Below are positions 1 to 9,812 of a DNA stretch of 64,000 bases, piece after piece. The notes under the pieces are model-generated. The model did not search any database, was not told the origin of the DNA, and saw nothing but the letters and a program-made list of their open reading frames with translations. A program made the position numbers and the translations under genes. This DNA comes from Oceanobacillus piezotolerans. Lineage in GTDB: Bacteria > Bacillota > Bacilli > Bacillales > Amphibacillaceae. The stretch covers positions 558,001 through 622,000 of the forward strand of contig NZ_RCHR01000003.1 of assembly GCF_003665065.1 (NCBI RefSeq), written 5' to 3'. The stretch's first letter is position 1. Every line of letters starts with the position of its first letter.

Positions 1-17
1 TTTTTTGGAGGGTGTTT

Positions 18-740
18 ATGACTACAGCACGATACAATAGAATTGTGTTAAAATTAAGTGGTGAGGCATTAAGCGGAAATGAAGGGTATGGAATCTCTCC
101 GAAGATTATCCAATCCATTGCTGACCAAATTAAAGAAGTAGTGGAACTTGGTGTGGAAGTTGCCGTTGTTGTTGGTGGTGGAAACATCTGGCGAGGCAAA
201 GTTGGTAGTGAAATGGGAATGGACCGAGCAACTGCAGATTATATGGGAATGCTTGCTACGGTTATGAATTCACTGGCCTTACAAGATGGCTTAGAAACAA
301 TTGGAATTGAAACAAGAGTGCAGACTTCGATTGAAATGCGTCAGGTCGCTGAACCATACATAAGAAGAAGAGCAATACGTCACTTGGAGAAAAAGCGTGT
401 TGTTATCTTTGCGGCTGGTACTGGTAATCCTTATTTCTCAACAGATACTACAGCAGCATTACGTGCAGCTGAAATAGAAGCAGAAGTAATCCTTATGGCT
501 AAAAACAATGTAGACGGTGTTTATACAGCAGATCCGAAATTAGATAAGGATGCGACCAAATACGATTCACTTTCTTACATGGATATGATTAGTGAAGGAC
601 TGGGTGTAATGGATGCAACTGCATCTTCACTATGTATGGACAATGATATTCCGTTGATTGTATTTTCTATAACAGAAGAAGGTAATATTAAAAAAGTCGT
701 TCAAGGTGAGACGATTGGAACAACAATAAGGGGGAAATAA
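18..740 (+). CDS. pyrH: UMP kinase PyrH
   Basis: Hexameric bacterial UMP kinase of the amino-acid-kinase fold; it phosphorylates UMP to UDP with ATP in the cytoplasm. Visible family signatures are the N-terminal KLSGEAL phosphate loop, [28 protein letters not shown] and the [13 protein letters not shown] segment. The 240-residue length is normal. I place the start at the ATG at 18, because GGAGGG lies just upstream and the protein then begins [15 protein letters not shown] as in relatives; the GTG at 12 overlaps the ribosome binding site. It is followed after 3 bp by frr, so the two are cotranscribed. The usual upstream partners rpsB-tsf would lie outside the window. Confidence 0.97.
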   Translation: MTTARYNRIVLKLSGEALSGNEGYGISPKIIQSIADQIKEVVELGVEVAVVVGGGNIWRGKVGSEMGMDRATADYMGMLATVMNSLALQDGLETIGIETRVQTSIEMRQVAEPYIRRRAIRHLEKKRVVIFAAGTGNPYFSTDTTAALRAAEIEAEVILMAKNNVDGVYTADPKLDKDATKYDSLSYMDMISEGLGVMDATASSLCMDNDIPLIVFSITEEGNIKKVVQGETIGTTIRGK

Positions 741-743
741 AAG

Positions 744-1301
744 ATGTCAGATGCAATTATGAAATCAATGGAACAAAAAATGGAACAAGCTGTACAGGCA
801 TTTACTAAAAGCCTTGCAACAGTAAGAGCAGGTAGAGCTAATCCAAACCTTTTGGATAGTGTGCATGTAGATTATTATGGTGCATCCACTCCACTGAATC
901 AATTAGCAAATGTATCTGCTCCTGAGGCAAGACAGCTAGTTGTAACTCCTTATGATAAAACTGCACTTGGAGATATTGAAAAAGCCATTCAAAAAGCTGA
1001 TTTAGGCTTATCCCCATCTAATGATGGTAATATCATCCGTATTAGCATTCCACCACTGACGGAAGAAAGAAGAAGAGATTTAGTAAAAGTAGTTGGGAAA
1101 TATGCAGAAGACTACCGTATACAAATCCGTAATGTTCGTCGTGATGCAAATGATCAATTGAAGAAAGATGAAAAGAACGGTGATATTACAGAGGATGAGT
1201 TAAGAAACCTTCAAGATCAAGTTCAAAAGGAAACCAATAACTATATTGCTAAGATTGATCAGCTTGCAAAAGATAAAGAAAACGAAATTATGGAAGTTTA
1301 A
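744..1301 (+). CDS. frr: Ribosome recycling factor
   Basis: Ribosome recycling factor; with EF-G it splits post-termination 70S ribosomes. The 185-residue protein has the family pattern: a long N-terminal helix with [17 protein letters not shown] near residues 22-38, the small beta domain, and the C-terminal [19 protein letters not shown] helix segment. AAGGGGG sits just upstream of the ATG. It is translationally close to pyrH (3 bp gap). A modest hairpin about 60 bp downstream may end the transcript before uppS. Confidence 0.97.
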   Translation: MSDAIMKSMEQKMEQAVQAFTKSLATVRAGRANPNLLDSVHVDYYGASTPLNQLANVSAPEARQLVVTPYDKTALGDIEKAIQKADLGLSPSNDGNIIRISIPPLTEERRRDLVKVVGKYAEDYRIQIRNVRRDANDQLKKDEKNGDITEDELRNLQDQVQKETNNYIAKIDQLAKDKENEIMEV

Positions 1302-1362
1302 TCTAAAGTATAAAAGTGATTAAATCTTTTAAGTTTGTACATTTAGGTGTAAAATAAGTACG

Positions 1363-1393
1363 AAGCCCTCTTGCCTTTAAGGGGGCTTTTGTA
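1363..1393 (+). terminator. Probable intrinsic terminator after frr
   Basis: An 8-bp inverted repeat (AAGCCCTC with GGGGGCTT, one G-T wobble) is separated by a 10-nt loop and followed by TTGTATT. The T-tract is weak, so read-through into uppS is likely. Confidence 0.6.
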
Positions 1394-1531
1394 TTCAGAG
1401 TTGAATTTCGCTATAATAAAAAAGAATTGTTTGATTATGAAATTTGTACTTACATACATGATTCCTATTTTTCTTTCATAAACTGACAGAGAGAAATAGT
1501 TTGTAATCAACAATATTCGGAGGACGCAGCA

Positions 1532-2290
1532 ATGTCTAAGAAATTTCCCTTTTTCAAAAGGAAAAAAGAAGAAGTGCCCGATCTTGAGTATGAGGCTGTA
1601 CCAAGTCATGTTGCCATTATAATGGATGGAAATGGCCGATGGGCGCAGAATAAAGGTTTGCCTCGTGTAGCCGGACATAAAGAAGGAGTACATGCGGTAA
1701 ACCGAGTAGTTAGAGCCGCTGCTAGAGCTAATATTGATATACTAACATTATATGCATTCTCAACAGAGAATTGGAAAAGGCCAAAATCAGAAATAGATTA
1801 TTTAATGAAGCTGCCAAAACAATTTTTACATATTTATTTACCAGAAATTATGGAAAACAATGTAAGAATAGAAACCATTGGTGAATTTGATGCTTTACCA
1901 GACCATACGAAAAATGCAGTTCAAAATGCTATAGATAAAACAGCAAATAACAATGGTTTATTATTAAACTTTGCTATAAATTATGGCAGCAGGAATGAAA
2001 TTATGCATGCCGTTAAACGATTAATGAATGATATTGACAGTTCAAAAGTTACTCTCGATTCATTGGACGAAAATCTATTCTCTAACTATTTATATACGAA
2101 TGGATTACGAGATCCAGATTTATTAATTCGAACCAGTGGGGAACAACGTTTGAGTAATTTTCTATTGTGGCAATCTGCCTACACTGAATTCTGGTTTACC
2201 GATACGCTTTGGCCTGACGTTGATGAAGCGTTTTTTTATCAGGCAATAGAGGAGTATCAATTACGAAAAAGACGATTTGGAGGGTTATAA
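1532..2290 (+). CDS. uppS: Isoprenyl (undecaprenyl diphosphate) synthase UppS
   Basis: Cis-prenyltransferase that extends farnesyl diphosphate with isopentenyl diphosphate to make undecaprenyl diphosphate, the lipid carrier for peptidoglycan and teichoic acid synthesis. Key signatures are HVAIIMDGNGRWA with the catalytic Asp at residue 32, TLYAFSTENWKRP, and the C-terminal DLLIRTSGEQRLSNFLLWQ substrate-binding segment. Length (252) is close to the B. subtilis enzyme. GGAGG precedes the ATG. cdsA follows after 17 bp, so lipid carrier and phospholipid precursor synthesis are coupled. Its isoprenoid substrate would normally come from the MEP pathway, whose gene dxr is absent from its usual place just downstream. 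Confidence 0.96.
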   Translation: MSKKFPFFKRKKEEVPDLEYEAVPSHVAIIMDGNGRWAQNKGLPRVAGHKEGVHAVNRVVRAAARANIDILTLYAFSTENWKRPKSEIDYLMKLPKQFLHIYLPEIMENNVRIETIGEFDALPDHTKNAVQNAIDKTANNNGLLLNFAINYGSRNEIMHAVKRLMNDIDSSKVTLDSLDENLFSNYLYTNGLRDPDLLIRTSGEQRLSNFLLWQSAYTEFWFTDTLWPDVDEAFFYQAIEEYQLRKRRFGGL

Positions 2291-2307
2291 GAGGTGAAAG
2301 TTAATAT

Positions 2308-3096
2308 ATGAAACAACGTACAATCACTGCACTACTAGCCCTAGCCGTCTTTCTGCCATTTGTCATCATTGGTGGATTGCCATTTACTGTTCTGGTTTAT
2401 ATACTAGCAACAGTGGGCTTATTGGAATTAATTAAAATGCGTAAAATTGGAGATTATCTAGTTCCCTCTGTTATTGCTGTTTTCTTACTTTGGTTAATTT
2501 TATACCAAAGCACCTGGCCATCTCTCTTAAATTTAGATAAATTTGAATGGATTACCTTTGTGGTGTTAATTATTCTGGCATATACTGTATTGGTGAAAAA
2601 TAAATTTACCTTCGACCATGCAGGATTTATTCTTCTTGCTACATTCTACTTAGGACTCGGTTTCTATTATTTAATTGAAGTAAGAAATGGTACGGAAGGA
2701 TTGTCCAACATTTTCTTTGCCTTTCTTGTTATTTGGTCTACTGATACAGGAGCTTATATTTTTGGACGTTTGTTTGGAAAACGTAAACTTTGGCCAACTA
2801 TTAGTCCAAACAAAACAATAGAAGGAGCTCTTGGTGGTATCTTCCTTGCTTGTGTTGTTGCTGTTGTCTTTCATGCGATAAATCCTTTTCCGCATAGTCT
2901 AATTATTGTAATCTTAGTAACTATTTTAGCCTCCATATTTGGACAGGTTGGTGACTTAGTCGAATCTGCTCTAAAGCGGAACTACGGTGTGAAGGATTCT
3001 GGTAAAATTTTACCTGGCCATGGCGGGATTTTAGACCGTTTTGACAGTCTGTTATTTGTACTGCCATTGTTACACATCATTCAATTCTTTGTTTAA
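2308..3096 (+). CDS. cdsA: Phosphatidate cytidylyltransferase CdsA
   Basis: Integral membrane enzyme that makes CDP-diacylglycerol from phosphatidate and CTP, the precursor of all phospholipids (PgsA, encoded at 45.7 kb, uses its product). The 262-residue protein is almost entirely hydrophobic helices. It ends with the family signature: SALKRNYGVKDSG at about 228-240, then GHGGILDRFDS, which holds the metal-binding Asp residues. It lies 17 bp after uppS. In B. subtilis dxr follows directly; here the next gene is rasP. Confidence 0.96.
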   Translation: MKQRTITALLALAVFLPFVIIGGLPFTVLVYILATVGLLELIKMRKIGDYLVPSVIAVFLLWLILYQSTWPSLLNLDKFEWITFVVLIILAYTVLVKNKFTFDHAGFILLATFYLGLGFYYLIEVRNGTEGLSNIFFAFLVIWSTDTGAYIFGRLFGKRKLWPTISPNKTIEGALGGIFLACVVAVVFHAINPFPHSLIIVILVTILASIFGQVGDLVESALKRNYGVKDSGKILPGHGGILDRFDSLLFVLPLLHIIQFFV

Positions 3097-3373
3097 GTTA
3101 ATGGAGAACGGACAACTTTCTATAATAAGATTAAATGAAAAGGCATAAATAATAATTAGGACAATAAAGCAATGAAACTTCAGAAAGTATGGTCTCCTGA
3201 TCTGCCACTATTTGGGATAACCGCAATTCATTAAAACAACCCTGATTGTTGACTTGCTGTCTTCCCCAGCTTATAATTCCTGTGTTTCCTGGAATTCTTG
3301 AAGTAGGGGGCTTATAGCCAGTTAACCAGTGATAAAGTTTTTCCCTATACCTAGAAAAAGGATGGTGCTTTAT
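3097..3373. other. Gene-free gap where dxr would be expected
   Basis: This 277-bp stretch between cdsA and rasP has no + strand reading frame of note and no similarity I can see to the start or body of dxr. On the - strand an 84-codon stop-free frame runs from about 3385 down to 3134, overlapping the rasP start, with no ATG. Its translation includes GYKPPTSRIPGNTG and SWGRQQVNNQG, which look protein-like but which I do not recognise. I see no terminator or clear promoter. Confidence 0.5.
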
Positions 3374-4648
3374 TTGACGACTGTATTAGCCTTTATTTTT
3401 ATGTTTGGCTTGCTCGTGTTTGTACATGAGTGGGGTCATATGATTTTCGCGAAACGCGCAGGCATGCTTGTACGAGAATTTGCCATTGGATTCGGGCCTA
3501 AAGTTCTGTCGTTTACAAGAAATGAGACATTGTATACGATTCGATTAATACCAGCTGGTGGATATGTGCGAGTAGCCGGTGAGGATCCAGAGATTATTGA
3601 AATTAAGCCCGGACATCATATAGCCTTAACCTTCAACAGGGAAGGAAAAGTCGATAAAATCATTGTTAATAATAAATCCAAATATCCCGAGGCTAGAGTA
3701 ATTGAGGTAGAGCAGGTGGATTTGGACCACCAGCTTTTTATTGAGGGATATGAGTTGGATGACGATGAAACTAAGCTTCGCTTTGAAGTTGATCGTAAAG
3801 CATTCTTTGTAATGGATGAGAAGGAAACACAAATTGCACCATATGACCGTCAGTTTGCATCAAAAACGGCTGGACAGCGAGCAATGCAGCTGTTTGCAGG
3901 ACCGTTAATGAATTTTATCCTTGCTATTGTTCTCTTTATTATTCTAGGACTTGTTCAAGGTGTTCCTGCTGAAGAGGCGAAAATGGGGGAGATTCTACCT
4001 GATACTGCAGCCGAAGAAGCGGGCCTAATGGCAAACGATGAAGTGATAGAAATAGAAGGAAACTCTATTTCAACTTGGCAAGAGTTTACGAGTATCGTTC
4101 AGCAAAATCCTGGTGAAGAATTAAACATGACTATATTAAGGGACGGTCAAGAAGAATCAGTTACGGTAATTCCAGAGGAAGTAGAGGCAGTAGACCAAAA
4201 GGGTGAACCGATCTCAATTGGTAAAATCGGAGTCTACGCAGCTTATGAAAAATCAATCCTTGGTACACTTCAATATGGCTTCCAACAAACATATGAGATA
4301 ACTAAATTAGTTATAACCAACCTATTGATGTTAATCACAGGTCAAATTCCAATTGATGTGCTGTCAGGACCTGTAGGAATTTATGATGCAACAGATCAAG
4401 TAGTTCAAACAGGATTTATGAGTCTAATTATGTGGACTGCTATGTTGAGTGTAAATCTAGGAATTGTAAACCTTGTTCCACTGCCAGCTCTAGATGGGGG
4501 CAGATTATTGTTTGTTGGAATAGAAAAGTTAAGAGGAAAACCTATTCCACCGGAAAAAGAAGGAATCTTTCACTTTGTAGGATTTGCTTTCTTAATGCTG
4601 CTAATGTTAGTTGTTACATGGAATGATATACAAAGACTTTTCCTATAG
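3374..4648 (+). CDS. rasP: Site-2 type intramembrane metalloprotease RasP (RseP)
   Basis: Zinc metalloprotease of the M50 family that cleaves membrane-spanning substrates such as anti-sigma factors (RsiW in B. subtilis) and signal-peptide remnants. Counting from the chosen start, the active site H18-E-W-G-H22 lies in the first membrane helix. One PDZ domain spans roughly residues 195-265, and the second active-site motif NLVPLPALDGGRLLF lies near the C-terminus. The end of the protein matches B. subtilis RasP almost exactly. I prefer the TTG at 3374 because AAGGATG lies 9 bp upstream and the protein then starts MTTVLAFIFMFG like relatives. ATG 3362 or GTG 3365 remain possible. Confidence 0.93.
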   Translation: MTTVLAFIFMFGLLVFVHEWGHMIFAKRAGMLVREFAIGFGPKVLSFTRNETLYTIRLIPAGGYVRVAGEDPEIIEIKPGHHIALTFNREGKVDKIIVNNKSKYPEARVIEVEQVDLDHQLFIEGYELDDDETKLRFEVDRKAFFVMDEKETQIAPYDRQFASKTAGQRAMQLFAGPLMNFILAIVLFIILGLVQGVPAEEAKMGEILPDTAAEEAGLMANDEVIEIEGNSISTWQEFTSIVQQNPGEELNMTILRDGQEESVTVIPEEVEAVDQKGEPISIGKIGVYAAYEKSILGTLQYGFQQTYEITKLVITNLLMLITGQIPIDVLSGPVGIYDATDQVVQTGFMSLIMWTAMLSVNLGIVNLVPLPALDGGRLLFVGIEKLRGKPIPPEKEGIFHFVGFAFLMLLMLVVTWNDIQRLFL

Positions 4649-4658
4649 AATTAAAAGC

Positions 4659-4692
4659 AGAACCCTTGTCTAATATCGATGACAAGGGTTCT
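4659..4692 (+). terminator. Strong hairpin after rasP
   Basis: A 12-bp perfect inverted repeat (AGAACCCTTGTC with GACAAGGGTTCT) has a 10-nt loop and begins 10 bp after the rasP stop. No long T-run follows, but position and strength suit transcription termination. Confidence 0.7.
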
Positions 4693-4820
4693 GTATAATT
4701 ATGGATAATTACTTTTAGTAACACTAATATGGATAAGGTTATGATAGAATGACTAGTGAAGGATAGACATCACCTTAATGTTTTATATTTTAATTTAGGT
4801 AGACTGTGAGTTTATTTAAT

Positions 4821-5182
4821 TTTAAATAGTGCATGGAACCGCTCCGGAAATACACTACGCTTTCCACGGGCGGCTGCTGAGCCTCCTCGAGACTGTCGTC
4901 TCTGCGGGGTCTCACCTAGGCCTGTCCTCCCGTAGGAGTCTCCGTGTATTTCCTCCGCTAGTCTGGTGCTATAAAGAAAACACAACTCAAAATATGAAGT
5001 GATTGCAGCGGAAGGTAGTCGACTCCTGCGGGAAAAGCAACAAGCGAAGACCCCGCAGGAAGTGGTCTTCTTCCGAGGAGGCTGAGACGTTGCCCGCGGA
5101 AAGCGTACTGCCTGCAGCGGAAATCACCAGTACATGTTTCCAGAGTGTTTTCCGGGCTAGGCTACACAATAAACTATTTTAA
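4821..5182. repeat. Composite structured repeat, locus A
   Basis: First of five copies of a GC-rich intergenic repeat. The left arm (about 4831-4960) is a type 1 arm on the - strand; the right arm (about 4994-5127) is a type 2 arm on the + strand. In the left arm GGAAATACAC (4846-4855) pairs with GTGTATTTCC (4944-4953), and the apical hairpin is GAGAC-TGTC-GTCTC (4889-4902). In the right arm GGTAGT (5014-5019) pairs with ACTGCC (5107-5112). Outer ends resemble inverted repeats (AAATAGTGCATGG at the left, CTATTTT at the right). It fills the place where proS is expected between rasP and polC. The - strand frame inside it is not a gene. Confidence 0.9.
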
Positions 5183-5299
5183 AATTAGTTAATCAGCAGT
5201 TTCTATCAACTTTTTATAAAATAGATCAAGTTAACAGAAAAACAAAATAAGTCAACGATTACTTTAGAACTTGCAATCTAATTGTAAGGGGAGAATATG

Positions 5300-8200
5300 A
5301 TGGACATTTCAAAAAAGGAGAAAATGCATTTATTACTAAAGCAAATACACATGCCTGAAGAAATAGTAAATAAGCATTTTCAAGAAAGTTATATAGAGAA
5401 ACTAGAAGTTTATAAGCATACGAAAACATGGCATTTCTATATCCATAACATAAATATTATTCCACCAGATGTTTATCAAATCTTTTACACTAAACTAAAA
5501 GAAGCTTTTCATCAAATTGCAGCGATTGAGCTTTCCATAGAAACTGCTAATAAAGATTGTGACCCAGAGACTATAGTAGGTTATTGGCAAAACTTTATTG
5601 GATCTATAACCAATCTTTCACCTGCATACAAGGATTTGGTACGCAATCAAGTCCCTCAAGTGGAAAATAATAAGATTATGTTAACTGCTAGAAATGGTGC
5701 GGAAGCAAATGCTTTAAAAAAAAGGTTAGAAGAAGAATTTAAGCAATATTGCGGAAAAATTGGTGCTTTATCGTATCATTTAGAAATAGAAGTAAAAACA
5801 AATTTAGAAGATATACAAAAGTTCAGAGAGAGAAAAGCACAAGAAGACTACTCTATGGTATTGAAAACCGTCCAGGAAAAAGAAAAGCGTGATCAAGATA
5901 AATCAAAGCAGGATGATAATAAACCATTTATGATTGGTTACAAAATTCAAGATGAACCTATGCCTATGGAGCAAATTCTAGAAGAGGAACGTAAGGTTAC
6001 GGTTCAAGGATATGTCTTTTCTGTAGAGATAAGAGAATTGCGTTCTGGCAGAAGCTTACTTATTTTAAAAGCAACGGATTACTCTGATTCCTTGCAGATT
6101 AAGATGTTCTCAAGAGGAGATGAGGACGCAGAAAAGTTCAAATCTCTGAAAGAAGGAACGTGGATTAAAGCAAGGGGAAGTATCCAGACTGATATGTATA
6201 CTAATGAATTAGCAATGATGGCTAATGATATTACTGAAATTAAAGTAGCATCACGCGAGGATAAGGGCCATAAAGAGGAGAAAAGAGTAGAGCTGCATGC
6301 CCATACTACGATGAGTCAAATCGATGCGGTTGTCTCTCCATCTGCATTGATCAGTCAAGCAGCCAAATGGGGTCATAAGGCAATTGCAATCACTGATCAT
6401 GCCGGTGTTCAAGGTTTTCCAGACGCATACGCAGCAGGGAAGAAGAATGGTATAAAAGTAATCTATGGTGTGGAAGCAAATTTAGTCGATGATGGAGTAC
6501 CAATTGCCTATAATGAAGCAGACCTCTTATTAGAAACTTCCTCTTATGTCGTATTTGACGTGGAAACTACAGGGCTGTCTGCTGTTTATGATACCATTAT
6601 CGAGCTTGCTGCAGTGAGAATTGAAAAAGGGGAAATAGTTGATCGATTCGAGAGATTTGCTAACCCTCATCATCCATTATCAGATACAACAATAGAACTT
6701 ACAGGAATCACGGATGAGATGGTTAAGGATGCTCCTGAAGTCGAAGAAGTTTTGAAAGATTTCCATAAGTGGATGGGTGATAGTATTCTTGTTGCCCACA
6801 ATGCCAGCTTTGACATGGGGTTTCTTAACCAGGGATTGAAGCGAATTGGATATGAAAAAGCAAATAATCCGGTCATTGATACACTTGAACTTGCACGATT
6901 TCTATTTCCTGAGTTGAAAAACCACCGCTTAAACACCCTATGTAAGAAATTGGATATTGAACTAACCCAGCATCACCGTGCAATATATGATGCGGAAGCA
7001 ACAGGATATCTATTGTGGAAACTAGTTCAGCGTTTGTTAAATCAAGGGATAGAAAATCATAAGGATCTTAATAATCATATGGGTGAAGGAAATGCTTATC
7101 AGAGATCAAGACCTTATCATTGTACTATCATCGCGAAAAATGATGAAGGCTTAAAGAACCTGTACAAGCTTGTTTCTTATGCACACATCGATTACTTTTA
7201 CCGAGTCCCACGTATCCCGCGTTCTGTACTTCAAAAACATCGATCTGGTTTATTAATTGGTACTGCCTGTGATAAAGGAGAAGTATTTGAAACGATGATG
7301 CAGAAGTCTGCTGAAGAGGCGGAACAAGTGGCTCAATTCTATGATTATATTGAGGTACAACCACCTGCCAATTATGTACATCTCCTTGAAAAGGAACTTG
7401 TACAGAACGAGGCGCAGGTCTTGGATATCATATCCAAATTAGTAGCTTTAGGAGAACGTTTAGAAAAACGAGTTGTTGCAACTGGAAACGTTCATTATTT
7501 GGAAGAACGAGATAAAATATATCGCCAAATTTTAATTAAATCTCAAGCTGGGAACCCATTAAATCGTCAAACACTTCCTGATACTCCATTTCGAACTACA
7601 GAGGAAATGATGGAAGCTTTCCGCTTCCTTGGAGAAGAAAAGGCACACGAAATTGTGGTAACAAACACTAATGCTCTAGCTGATGAGATGGAAGAGATTT
7701 CACCAGTGAAGCACGATTTGTATACGCCTAATATTGAGGGGGCAGAGCAAGAAATTCGTGATTTATCCTATAATCGGGCGAAAAGTATTTATGGTGAACC
7801 TGTTCCTAAAATAGTGGTAGATCGTTTAGAAAAAGAATTGGATAGTATTATCGGAAATGGATTTGCTGTTATTTATCTAATTTCCCAGAAGCTAGTAAAG
7901 AAATCCCTAGTTGACGGTTACTTAGTAGGGTCTCGTGGTTCAGTTGGATCTTCTTTAGTTGCAACGATGACAGAAATTACAGAAGTTAACCCATTGCCGC
8001 CGCATTATGTATGCAGTGGTTGTCATTATAACGAATTTATCACGGATGGTTCTGTGGGAAGTGGTTTTGACCTTCCGGATAAAGAATGTCCAAAATGTGG
8101 AACCTCCCTTGATAAAGACGGACAAGATATACCGTTCGAAACGTTCCTTGGTTTCAAAGGTGATAAAGTCCCTGATATTGATTTGAACTTCTCTGGTGCT

Positions 8201-9592
8201 TATCAGCCTCGAGCACATAATTATACGAAAGAACTGTTTGGTGAAGATTACGTATACCGTGCTGGAACGATAGGTACGGTTGCTGAAAAAACTGCTTATG
8301 GGTATGTGAAAGGATTTGCGTCTGATAATAATATCGTATATAAGAATGCAGAAGTAGATCGGCTTGTAAAAGGATGTACGGGTGTGAAACGCACAACAGG
8401 TCAGCATCCTGGTGGTATAATTGTTGTTCCGTCTGACATGGAAATTTATGATTTTACACCAATACAGTATCCAGCAGATGATCGTAATAGTGAATGGAAA
8501 ACAACCCACTTTGATTTCCATTCCATCCATGATAACTTACTAAAGTTAGATATACTTGGACACGATGATCCAACTGTGATTCGTATGTTACAGGACTTAA
8601 GCGGAATTGAACCAAAAGATATCCCAACAGATGATCCAGAGGTAATGAAAATCTTTTCCGGTACAGAGTCACTTGGAGTAACACCAGAGCAAATAAACTG
8701 TAAAACTGGCACATTAGGCGTTCCGGAATTCGGTACGAGATTTGTTAGACAAATGCTAGAAGATACCAAGCCATCTACCTTCTCGGAACTGCTAATCATT
8801 TCTGGTCTTTCCCACGGTACAGATGTTTGGCTTGGGAATGCACAGGATTTAATTAATGATGGGATTTGTGAATTGGCTGACGTAATCGGATGTAGGGATG
8901 ATATTATGGTATATCTAATGCATAAAGGCTTAGAACCATCCCTAGCATTTAAAATCATGGAGTTTGTTCGTAAAGGTAAGGGTCTACAGGATGAGTGGAT
9001 AGTAGAAATGAAAAAGAATGGTGTACCTGATTGGTATATTGATTCATGTAAAAAGATTAAATACATGTTCCCGAAAGCACATGCTGCTGCCTATGTATTG
9101 ATGGCCATACGTATCGCTTATTTCAAAGTACATCATCCCATTCTATTTTACGCAGCATATTTTACAGTTCGTGCAGATGATTTCGATTTGGAAACAATGC
9201 ACAAAGGCTCTGATGCTATCCGCAAAAGAATTCAAGAAATCAGCGTCAAGGGAAATGATGCCTCACCAAAAGAGAAAAACCTGATGACGGTATTAGAAGT
9301 AGCACTTGAAATGTGTGAAAGAGGATTTGCGTTTAAAAAAGTAGATCTTTATAAGTCAAGCGCTGCTGAATTTTTGGTTGATGGTGACAGCTTAATACCA
9401 CCATTTAATGCAATTGACGGATTAGGAACAAATGCTGCAATCAATATAGTAAAAGCTAGAGAGGAAGGGGAATTCCTTTCCAAAGAGGACTTGCGTGAAC
9501 GCAGTAAAATTAGTAAAACAGTCCTTGAGTATCTAGATAATATGGGTTGCTTGGAAGGCATGGCCGAGAAAAATCAATTGTCACTATTCTAA
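5300..9592 (+). CDS. polC: DNA polymerase III alpha subunit, PolC type
   Basis: Replicative Gram-positive polymerase with built-in proofreading; the 1430-residue length is typical. Domain order: N-terminal and OB-fold regions; a PHP domain starting near residue 330 ([15 protein letters not shown]) that is interrupted by the 3'-5' exonuclease starting near 416 (FDVETTGLS, later [10 protein letters not shown] and [11 protein letters not shown]); a zinc-binding CSGC and CPKC segment near 905-935; and the polymerase active site PDIDLNF near 957. The C-terminal QLSLF is the beta-clamp-binding peptide. Of two adjacent ATGs I choose 5300 because AAGGGGAG ends 6 bp before it. It is monocistronic by position, with repeats upstream and a terminator downstream. 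Confidence 0.98.
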   Translation: MDISKKEKMHLLLKQIHMPEEIVNKHFQESYIEKLEVYKHTKTWHFYIHNINIIPPDVYQIFYTKLKEAFHQIAAIELSIETANKDCDPETIVGYWQNFIGSITNLSPAYKDLVRNQVPQVENNKIMLTARNGAEANALKKRLEEEFKQYCGKIGALSYHLEIEVKTNLEDIQKFRERKAQEDYSMVLKTVQEKEKRDQDKSKQDDNKPFMIGYKIQDEPMPMEQILEEERKVTVQGYVFSVEIRELRSGRSLLILKATDYSDSLQIKMFSRGDEDAEKFKSLKEGTWIKARGSIQTDMYTNELAMMANDITEIKVASREDKGHKEEKRVELHAHTTMSQIDAVVSPSALISQAAKWGHKAIAITDHAGVQGFPDAYAAGKKNGIKVIYGVEANLVDDGVPIAYNEADLLLETSSYVVFDVETTGLSAVYDTIIELAAVRIEKGEIVDRFERFANPHHPLSDTTIELTGITDEMVKDAPEVEEVLKDFHKWMGDSILVAHNASFDMGFLNQGLKRIGYEKANNPVIDTLELARFLFPELKNHRLNTLCKKLDIELTQHHRAIYDAEATGYLLWKLVQRLLNQGIENHKDLNNHMGEGNAYQRSRPYHCTIIAKNDEGLKNLYKLVSYAHIDYFYRVPRIPRSVLQKHRSGLLIGTACDKGEVFETMMQKSAEEAEQVAQFYDYIEVQPPANYVHLLEKELVQNEAQVLDIISKLVALGERLEKRVVATGNVHYLEERDKIYRQILIKSQAGNPLNRQTLPDTPFRTTEEMMEAFRFLGEEKAHEIVVTNTNALADEMEEISPVKHDLYTPNIEGAEQEIRDLSYNRAKSIYGEPVPKIVVDRLEKELDSIIGNGFAVIYLISQKLVKKSLVDGYLVGSRGSVGSSLVATMTEITEVNPLPPHYVCSGCHYNEFITDGSVGSGFDLPDKECPKCGTSLDKDGQDIPFETFLGFKGDKVPDIDLNFSGAYQPRAHNYTKELFGEDYVYRAGTIGTVAEKTAYGYVKGFASDNNIVYKNAEVDRLVKGCTGVKRTTGQHPGGIIVVPSDMEIYDFTPIQYPADDRNSEWKTTHFDFHSIHDNLLKLDILGHDDPTVIRMLQDLSGIEPKDIPTDDPEVMKIFSGTESLGVTPEQINCKTGTLGVPEFGTRFVRQMLEDTKPSTFSELLIISGLSHGTDVWLGNAQDLINDGICELADVIGCRDDIMVYLMHKGLEPSLAFKIMEFVRKGKGLQDEWIVEMKKNGVPDWYIDSCKKIKYMFPKAHAAAYVLMAIRIAYFKVHHPILFYAAYFTVRADDFDLETMHKGSDAIRKRIQEISVKGNDASPKEKNLMTVLEVALEMCERGFAFKKVDLYKSSAAEFLVDGDSLIPPFNAIDGLGTNAAINIVKAREEGEFLSKEDLRERSKISKTVLEYLDNMGCLEGMAEKNQLSLF

Positions 9593-9625
9593 TTTGTTAT
9601 TATCTAAACCATAAAAATCTTTAGT

Positions 9626-9690
9626 AGTTTGAAAAGAACATTTCTTGGGTATCTTTATACAGGCATAACTACTTCTTGTTCAAACTTTTT
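9626..9690 (+). terminator. Probable terminator after polC
   Basis: AGTTTGAAAAGAA pairs with TTCTTGTTCAAACT (13 bp with one bulge), followed by TTTTT. The loop is long, about 35 nt, and contains the candidate sigma-B -10 element, so termination and initiation signals overlap here. Confidence 0.55.
9627..9652 (+). promoter_or_regulatory. Candidate sigma-B promoter for the STAS gene
   Basis: GTTTGA (9627-9632), a 14-bp spacer, then GGGTAT (9647-9652) is a close match to the sigma-B consensus GTTTAA / GGGTAT. It lies about 160 bp upstream of a gene for an RsbR-like regulator of the sigma-B pathway. The functional link supports the call; no experiment does. Confidence 0.5.
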
Positions 9691-9812
9691 AAATCAACGA
9701 AAGCAGAGATCCCAGTTACAATTACTTTCTTATGAATCTTTTAAGGTGTATATTAAATAATAGTAAATTGTTTATATTTCATCTACTTTTTAACTAATAA
9801 GGGTGTGTTGGC

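Noticed and set aside
1343..1693. 116-codon - strand frame before uppS
   Set aside because: Overlaps the frr terminator and the conserved uppS N-terminus; composition is Phe/Ile-rich without motifs.
4987..5169. - strand 60-codon frame (ISAAGSTLSAGNVSAS...)
   Set aside because: It is the translation of the type 2 repeat arm. The same false peptide appears at locus D (56070-56276, + strand), tracking the repeat and not a gene.
7955..9066. Long - strand frames (191 and 206 codons) inside polC
   Set aside because: Antisense shadows of a conserved coding frame; they have no ribosome binding sites and the + frame is beyond doubt.
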